56,871 nt of DNA from Alphaproteobacteria bacterium (GTDB taxonomy: Bacteria > Pseudomonadota > Alphaproteobacteria > Rhizobiales > Beijerinckiaceae), in contig VGDT01000020.1 in NCBI GenBank assembly GCA_016869595.1, positions 1 through 56,871 on the forward strand. The letters run 5' to 3'. This document shows, one piece after another, positions 53,883-56,871 of the stretch. The translations under genes were made by a program, and so were the position numbers. Below the pieces are notes generated by a model, which was given only the letters and a program-made list of their open reading frames with translations, made no database searches and was not told the origin of the DNA. The first letter of the stretch is position 1. Every line of letters begins with the position of its first letter.

Positions 53883-54653
53883 CTAGACCTCTTCGATTTC
53901 GAGATATTTCGTCGTCGAGAACCATTTGCCCATGTTCCACCACAGGAAGTAGACGAGCATCGAGATGAAGCCGGAGAAGAAGGCCGCGACCGGCACAACG
54001 TCCTTACCGAAGGTGCGCAGCGTGCCGCGCTCGACCATGCGGATATATTCCGGCGTGCCGGTGCGGACGTAGTTGAAGCCGATGAGGTCGGCGAGCGTGA
54101 GCAGCACGCCGTCGATTTCAGCGGCCTGATGATATTGCGCCAAGACGGGCCAATTGATCGGATAGAACAACAGGCCCCAGCCAAGGCCGCCGACGACCGC
54201 CGTGATGAGCCAGCTGCCCGAGATCATCAGCACGATATCCAGCCAGAAGCCCATGGGAATGAGCGCCGACGGGAAAACGAGGTTGATCGGGAAGAAGGTC
54301 CAGCCCCAGAAGTTGTCGTAGCGGTTGATCCACTCGCCAACGAGCAGGGCCAGCACCACGGTCGTTGCGCCGATCGGTAACCGGAACCTCGTCCAGAAGA
54401 AGGACTGCGAGGCGGCGGCGAAGCACATGGCGACAATCGGCGCCACGGTCGGCCACATGCGGCGGTCCTTAAAATCGATCCAGAAGTCCCAGTCGCCGGC
54501 GAGCAGCATGTAGTGGATGTGGAAAGAGCCGAGCAGCACGGCGAATAGGATCACCAGAAGGATCCAGTCCGTCAGGATGACGCAGCCGAGAAACTCTTCC
54601 TTCGATTTCCAGGTCTTGCCAGCCGGCGAGCCTGTTTCAGTCGATGCCGACAT
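53883..54653 (-). CDS. pmoA: Particulate methane monooxygenase subunit A
   Basis: PmoA is the second membrane subunit of pMMO. The 256-residue protein has seven or so hydrophobic helices and the family signatures HIHYMLLAGDWDFWIDFKDR, GEWINRYDNFWGWTFFPINL and YIRMVERGTLRTFGKDVVPV, all diagnostic of methane or ammonia monooxygenase A subunits. The ATG giving MSASTETGSP has GAGAGG upstream and is preferred over an open extension 54 codons further 5'. Sequence details (for example FHIHYMLLAGDW and the RTGTPEYIRM form) differ from the canonical Methylocystis/Methylosinus PmoA1 as I recall it and lean in part towards PmoA2 or Methylocapsa types. Ammonia oxidation is unlikely given the genomic context. 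Confidence 0.97.
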   Translation of the reverse strand: MSASTETGSPAGKTWKSKEEFLGCVILTDWILLVILFAVLLGSFHIHYMLLAGDWDFWIDFKDRRMWPTVAPIVAMCFAAASQSFFWTRFRLPIGATTVVLALLVGEWINRYDNFWGWTFFPINLVFPSALIPMGFWLDIVLMISGSWLITAVVGGLGWGLLFYPINWPVLAQYHQAAEIDGVLLTLADLIGFNYVRTGTPEYIRMVERGTLRTFGKDVVPVAAFFSGFISMLVYFLWWNMGKWFSTTKYLEIEEV

Positions 54654-54683
54654 GTTTTCCTCTCTTATGATTGATCTGTTGAA

Positions 54684-54734
54684 AGGAAGCGGCGGCCCGC
54701 CGGGCTCCGCCCTGTGATTGGCGGCCGCTTTCCT
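54684..54734 (-). promoter_or_regulatory. Stem-loop in the pmoC-pmoA intercistronic gap
   Basis: AGGAAGCGGC (54684-54693) pairs with GCCGCTTTCCT (54724-54734) with one bulge, with further GGC/GCC pairing inside. In pmo mRNA it lies between the pmoC stop (54772) and the pmoA ribosome-binding site. On the plus strand it is followed by GTTTTTTT, so it could also stop antisense transcripts. Hairpins in this gap are known from type II operons and may stabilise the downstream message. Confidence 0.55.
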
Positions 54735-54771
54735 GTTTTTTTGTTGCGTTGATGAACGAGTTCGTGCGCCG

Positions 54772-55548
54772 TTAGAGCGCGAGCGCGTCCTTCTCGTACT
54801 CTTTGCTGAGTTCAATCACGCGGTCGAGCACCTGACGCGCCACGCCAAAAACGGCGAGCGCAAACCAGCCGAAGAACACGAAGCCCCAGTGCAGCGGCGC
54901 CGTGAACAGCTCTTCCATGAACCAGAAGGTGTGTCCCCACTCATTCAGGCCGATATTCGGGAAGATCATGAACGGCCCGGCGAAGAACATCAGAAAGGCG
55001 AGCGAGATTCTCTTCGCGAACTGCGGAATGCGCGTATGCGCGTACATGAAGGCGCCCCAGCCGCAGATGATGTAGATCGGATAGCTGAGGTAGAACTCCA
55101 GGATGTGGCTCGGCGTGAAGTCGGTGTCGCGAATGACCGTCTGGTGCCAGGTGCCGTCCTGCTCGGTGAAGTAAGACGCGCCCCAATAGACCGAGAAGGC
55201 GTAAACCGCGAGCCAGCCGATGAGCGTCAAGATGCGACGCATCTCTTCTCGCGGCGCGACGGCGTCGATATTGCGATCGCGCGTCTTCCACAGATAGCCG
55301 CCGATGCCGCAGAAGGCGACGAACTCGAGCGGCAGCTCTGTCCACATCAAGTTCATCCAATAGGTCTGGAATTCAGGCGCGAAAGAGTCGAGGCCGGCCT
55401 TCCATCCAAAATATTGCTCATAGATGCGGATGCCGACGTAGAACACCAGCATGACGCCCATGGTGATATAGGCGGGCTTGTAGTTCACGATCGTATCGAC
55501 TTCGCCGGCTCGTGCGACGCCGGCGGCTTTTTCTGTCGTCAGATTCAT
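54772..55548 (-). CDS. pmoC: Particulate methane monooxygenase subunit C
   Basis: PmoC is the membrane subunit carrying the best-supported catalytic copper site. The 258-residue protein has about six helices. The CuC ligands equivalent to Asp156, His160 and His173 of Methylococcus are D131, H135 and H148 (FTEQDGTWHQ and FTPSHILEFY). The neighbouring CuD-type ligands Asn227, His231 and His245 correspond to N202, H206 and H220 (LNEWGHTFWF and APLHWG), and all spacings match. The ATG of MNLTTEKAAG has GGAGAGG seven bases upstream. Fifty further open codons 5' are rejected. It is the first gene of pmoCAB and is preceded by a 503-bp AT-rich region. Confidence 0.97.
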   Translation of the reverse strand: MNLTTEKAAGVARAGEVDTIVNYKPAYITMGVMLVFYVGIRIYEQYFGWKAGLDSFAPEFQTYWMNLMWTELPLEFVAFCGIGGYLWKTRDRNIDAVAPREEMRRILTLIGWLAVYAFSVYWGASYFTEQDGTWHQTVIRDTDFTPSHILEFYLSYPIYIICGWGAFMYAHTRIPQFAKRISLAFLMFFAGPFMIFPNIGLNEWGHTFWFMEELFTAPLHWGFVFFGWFALAVFGVARQVLDRVIELSKEYEKDALAL

Positions 55549-56051
55549 CAATGCCTCTCCTCTTTGGGTTCGAGACGTTTGCCGTCTCGGTTGGCGCTGG
55601 GCCTCCCGTTGCTGTGATTCTCGACGCGGCGCTGATCGCCGCCGCTTGAAGCGGCCGCGATCGCTTTGCGCGTTGACCGCTCGCGACGTGCAAACCATGA
55701 CGCGGCGGCATTCACAGCTGGAAAGACGCTATCATGCGAATACCAAGAACAATATAGTATTCGGCGTGCGACAATTTGTGCTAAATGCTGTTTAGAACTA
55801 ATTAAATTGTCTATAATTCTGAGACGCTGTTTTGTATTTAACTTGATACATTAGTAACTTTGCAGCGTTAAGTCGAGTTTAGATGTATTATAATATGAAA
55901 CTGCGCCATTTTAGAATGATCTCAAACACAATATAGCCAGAATTGCGACATGTTGACGCAAGTTATACCTATTGTGCGCAGAATTGAATCGGTGAAGATC
56001 GAGTCAGCGCTGATCGGCAGCGTTCCGCGGCAGTCCACATGAGAGGAACGG
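55549..56051. promoter_or_regulatory. 503-bp AT-rich divergent region upstream of pmoC
   Basis: From about 55730 to 55950 the sequence is strongly AT-rich, against a GC-rich window. It contains TATTATAATA (55886-55895, a perfect palindrome) and other TATAAT-like hexamers on both strands, but I find no TTGACA-like -35 at the right spacing for either direction. The pmoC promoter must lie here, and known pmo operons use sigma-70-type promoters. No gene is convincing on either strand; a minus-strand frame at 55922-56158 is antisense to the 37-residue gene and unlike any family. The first 180 bases (55549-55730) are GC-rich leader. Confidence 0.6.
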
Positions 56052-56165
56052 ATGAAGACTTTGCACTCGATCAATGAACTCGGCTGGGTCGCCTTTTGGG
56101 TCGCCTTTTGCGTGTTTCTCTTTGCGATCTTTATTCCAACCGTGAACAGAGCGCTCAATCTTTAA
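56052..56165 (+). CDS. 37-residue single-helix membrane microprotein divergent from pmoC
   Basis: This short frame begins ATG at 56052 with GAGAGGA four to ten bases upstream and ends TAA at 56163-56165. The peptide starts MKTLHSINELGWVAFWVAFC and continues VFLFAIFIPTVNRALNL. It has a charged/polar N-terminus, one 20-residue aromatic-rich transmembrane segment and a short polar tail, like small accessory subunits of membrane enzymes. A 12-base direct repeat (GGGTCGCCTTTT twice) encodes the duplicated WVAF. It is transcribed away from pmoC and followed by a strong stem-loop. No family is recognised. Its position next to pmoC suggests, but does not prove, a link with pMMO. Confidence 0.6.
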   Translation: MKTLHSINELGWVAFWVAFCVFLFAIFIPTVNRALNL

Positions 56166-56204
56166 CCGTAACGCGGTTCGTCCTCTTCCCTCCCCCAGGC
56201 GCCC

Positions 56205-56241
56205 GATCGTCCCGACTCGATCTCCCCGAGTCGGGACGATC
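56205..56241 (+). terminator. 15-bp perfect stem-loop after the microprotein gene
   Basis: GATCGTCCCGACTCG (56205-56219) pairs perfectly with CGAGTCGGGACGATC (56227-56241) around a seven-base loop, 40 bases after the microprotein stop. TCTATCC follows, so the U-tract is poor. It is still a likely transcription end. Confidence 0.6.
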
Positions 56242-56593
56242 TCTATCCAAGACGCAGAACCCTGGAAGGGAAGCTAAAAGACAAGGTCAATATGGCGTCC
56301 TATTGCTCGACGCTGTCACCTCATGTTTTTTTTTGGACTGTCGCAATGTACGCTCACTGCCGGGAGACTCAAGGAAGCAGCGTTAAAGACGCGATACGCG
56401 TGAAGTGAATCGCTCCCAAGAAGAGACGGCTGCAGCGCGCCCATGTTGGATTGGCTTCCCGTGCATTTACAAGAAACAGGCGCCGCCTCTGTAACTCTGG
56501 CCGCGCTATGTCTGAACTGAGCGTGAGCAGGAGCTCGTTGACGCTACTCAGAGAATAACAGTCGCCAAAAAAGAGCAACAAAAGAGCGAATAA
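56242..56593. other. Gene-free stretch, nothing recognised
   Basis: These 352 bases hold no frame that I can support. A run of ten T's near 56325 has no stem before it. Base composition is less GC-rich than the core genome, consistent with a degraded accessory region. Confidence 0.5.
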
Positions 56594-56797
56594 ATGAGCG
56601 GCAACTTTGAAGAAGACCATCGTCTGAAATCCTGCAAGCGGCGGGAAGACGCTCTCCGCCAGCTTCTGACGGAAACCGTGGATAAACCTTCGAGGGAAAT
56701 CGTCGAGGAGCTAAAAAAAGACTTGGGCGTCAGCCGCGCGACCGGGTCCCGTCGCGAATCGTGTTGGAATTTGCTGACGCAGTTCCGAGCGGGATGA
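56594..56797 (+). pseudogene. HTH fragment resembling a transposase N-terminus
   Basis: This 67-codon frame has RREDALRQLLTETVDKPSRE and then IVEELKKDLGVSRATGSRRE. The last part is the recognition-helix pattern LGVSRAT seen in Mu-type and related transposase HTH domains. After SRAT the sequence departs from the expected continuation, and the frame stops soon after. No catalytic DDE part follows. A truncated or frameshifted transposase is the best reading; a free-standing small HTH protein is the alternative. No good ribosome-binding site precedes the ATG. Confidence 0.4.
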
Positions 56798-56807
56798 TGC
56801 TATCCGA

Positions 56808-56871
56808 TCAAGCGGCGAGGTCAATGAGCTGATCGGAAGGCTTTTCGGCGAGGCTCTCCCAGCCGTCCACC
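56808..56871 (-). CDS. C-terminal end of an unidentified gene running off the window
   Basis: Reading the minus strand, a frame open from the window end gives VDGWESLAEKPSDQLIDLAA and then TGA. With only 20 residues a family cannot be fixed. The W-x-x-L-x-x-x-P pattern is reminiscent of the tails of some IS transposases, which would fit the adjacent HTH remnant. Confidence 0.3.
   Translation of the reverse strand, partial: VDGWESLAEKPSDQLIDLAA

Noticed and set aside
55922-56158. A 78-codon minus-strand frame upstream of pmoC
   Set aside because: It has no ribosome-binding site or family features and is antisense to the better-formed 37-codon gene.
56315-56340. A T-run as a terminator
   Set aside because: No stem precedes the T-run on the plus strand and no gene ends nearby.

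Overview
The window is a GC-rich alphaproteobacterial chromosome segment. It ends with a complete particulate methane monooxygenase operon (pmoC-pmoA-pmoB, minus strand), so the organism is an alphaproteobacterial (type II) methanotroph. Methylocystis/Methylosinus-like is the best guess. Supporting context is Rhizobiales-type gene order: a suf operon headed by a cysteine desulfurase, dusB-ntrB-ntrC-ntrY-ntrX-hfq-hflX convergent with mazG, ispDF fused in one frame, a phasin gene (polyhydroxyalkanoate storage), and a GyrA with alanine at the quinolone serine position. The genus is inferred, not proven.

Layout. 1-2.2 kb: the tail of an IS5-type transposase abuts the C-terminal end of a secreted aspartyl-protease-like gene, followed by an HTH regulator/DUF2975 membrane protein pair. 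2.2-6 kb: anmK (murein recycling), an alpha/beta hydrolase and an AAA+ ATPase. 6-13 kb: Fe-S assembly operon (desulfurase, sufB, sufC, sufD, sufS, sufT, sufA) with a long imperfect palindrome between sufB and sufC, then a TfoX-N protein. 13.5-24.5 kb: gyrA, a pteridine-reductase-like SDR, metG, a proline/alanine-rich membrane protein, a methyltransferase, a VOC protein, a CapA-type protein with a small partner, tatD and an MBL-fold hydrolase. 24.5-28.3 kb: a double cold-shock protein with a long leader, mazG, hflX and hfq. 28.4-35.8 kb: the two nitrogen two-component systems with dusB. 35.9-41 kb: ispDF, arfB, cinA, ratA-like, a hypothetical gene, lipA and a small membrane protein. 41-50.8 kb: dnaE, a secreted small protein, a phasin, a D,D-carboxypeptidase with SPOR domain, a DnaJ/VWA pair, DUF2478 and an orphan amino-acid-binding protein. 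50.8-56.9 kb: a cystathionine beta-lyase-like enzyme, a small secreted Cys-rich protein, pmoCAB with terminator and intercistronic stem-loops, a 503-bp AT-rich upstream region, a divergent 37-codon single-helix microprotein, and transposase-like remnants.

Most of the window is ordinary chromosomal core. The accessory signal sits at the two ends (transposase fragments) and around pmoCAB. The most interesting candidate is the 37-residue membrane microprotein divergent from pmoC, which could belong to methane oxidation. Other points of note are a PmoA that differs from the canonical type II PmoA1 as I remember it, intercistronic hairpins in the pmo transcript, palindromes over the cinA start, paired TGC-N3-GCA sites in front of the phasin gene, and several dispersed palindromic repeats. 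I saw no tRNA, rRNA or CRISPR array.
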